A stretch of 5,059 bases of DNA from an uncultured Deinococcales bacterium. Its GTDB lineage: Bacteria > Deinococcota > Deinococci > Deinococcales > Trueperaceae. The stretch spans positions 1 through 5,059 of the forward strand of contig CALGZD010000237.1 of NCBI GenBank assembly GCA_937934635.1, read 5' to 3'. Position 1 is the stretch's first letter. Each line of letters begins with the position of its first letter. The notes under the pieces were generated by a model. It saw only the letters and a list, made by a program, of their open reading frames with translations. It was not told the DNA's origin and did not search any database. This document shows, piece by piece, positions 5,006-5,059 of the stretch. Both the position numbers and the translations under genes were made by a program.

Positions 5006-5059
5006 AAGAAGAAAGTCATAATCAATCAGCAGAAAAAGTTGCCTTTAGAACCGAAGGGC
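4992..5059 (+). repeat. MITE-like repeat, copy 3 (left part, runs off the window)
   Basis: This copy starts with TAATACTAAACTGAA and aligns without gaps to 24-90 of copy 1, about 59 of 67 positions identical, through the GTCATAAT arm and the central ACCGAAG (5050-5056). The right half lies beyond the window. It is in the same orientation as copy 1, making a direct repeat 4969 bp away. It overlaps the 3' end of the nucleoside phosphorylase gene, and its first bases encode that protein's final residues and TGA stop. Confidence 0.8.

Overview
The window reads as bacterial accessory or regulatory DNA from a moderately AT-rich genome, most plausibly a proteobacterium. That is an impression from codon use and protein families; no taxonomic marker is present. 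It holds five convincing protein genes: four in one array on the minus strand, and one nucleoside phosphorylase gene on the plus strand, divergent from them. I see no rRNA, tRNA, CRISPR array or transposase.

Layout. Positions 1-353 are non-coding. They contain copy 1 of a roughly 131-bp MITE-like repeat (23-154), a perfect 16-bp-stem hairpin (209-244), an 11-bp tandem duplication (273-294) and a good intrinsic terminator for the minus-strand genes (295-332). The minus-strand array, in transcription order, is roadblock/LC7 protein A (3894-3514), roadblock/LC7 protein B (3415-3038), a DUF3467 protein (3037-2759, start codon abutting the previous stop) and a large membrane-anchored Ser/Thr protein kinase with a C-terminal NHL beta-propeller (2540-354). 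The 218-bp leader before the kinase is built almost entirely of short direct and inverted repeats. Positions 3895-4282 form the divergent intergenic region. It carries a weak promoter candidate for the array and copy 2 of the repeat in inverted orientation (4061-4191). The nucleoside phosphorylase gene (4283-5005) ends inside copy 3 of the repeat (4992 to the window edge).

How it may work together. Roadblock/LC7 proteins are usually dimeric scaffolds or regulators of small Ras-like (MglA-type) GTPases. Here two different ones sit with a DUF3467 protein and a kinase whose sensor-like propeller lies on the same side of the membrane as the kinase domain. No GTPase is encoded in the window. My inference is a signalling module in which the roadblock and DUF3467 proteins are partners or substrates of the kinase. 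The array is bracketed by repeat copies 1 and 2, which share a perfect 34-bp inverted repeat, and the whole window is bracketed by direct copies 1 and 3. It therefore has the geometry of a segment that could be inverted or deleted by recombination, although nothing here shows that this happens.
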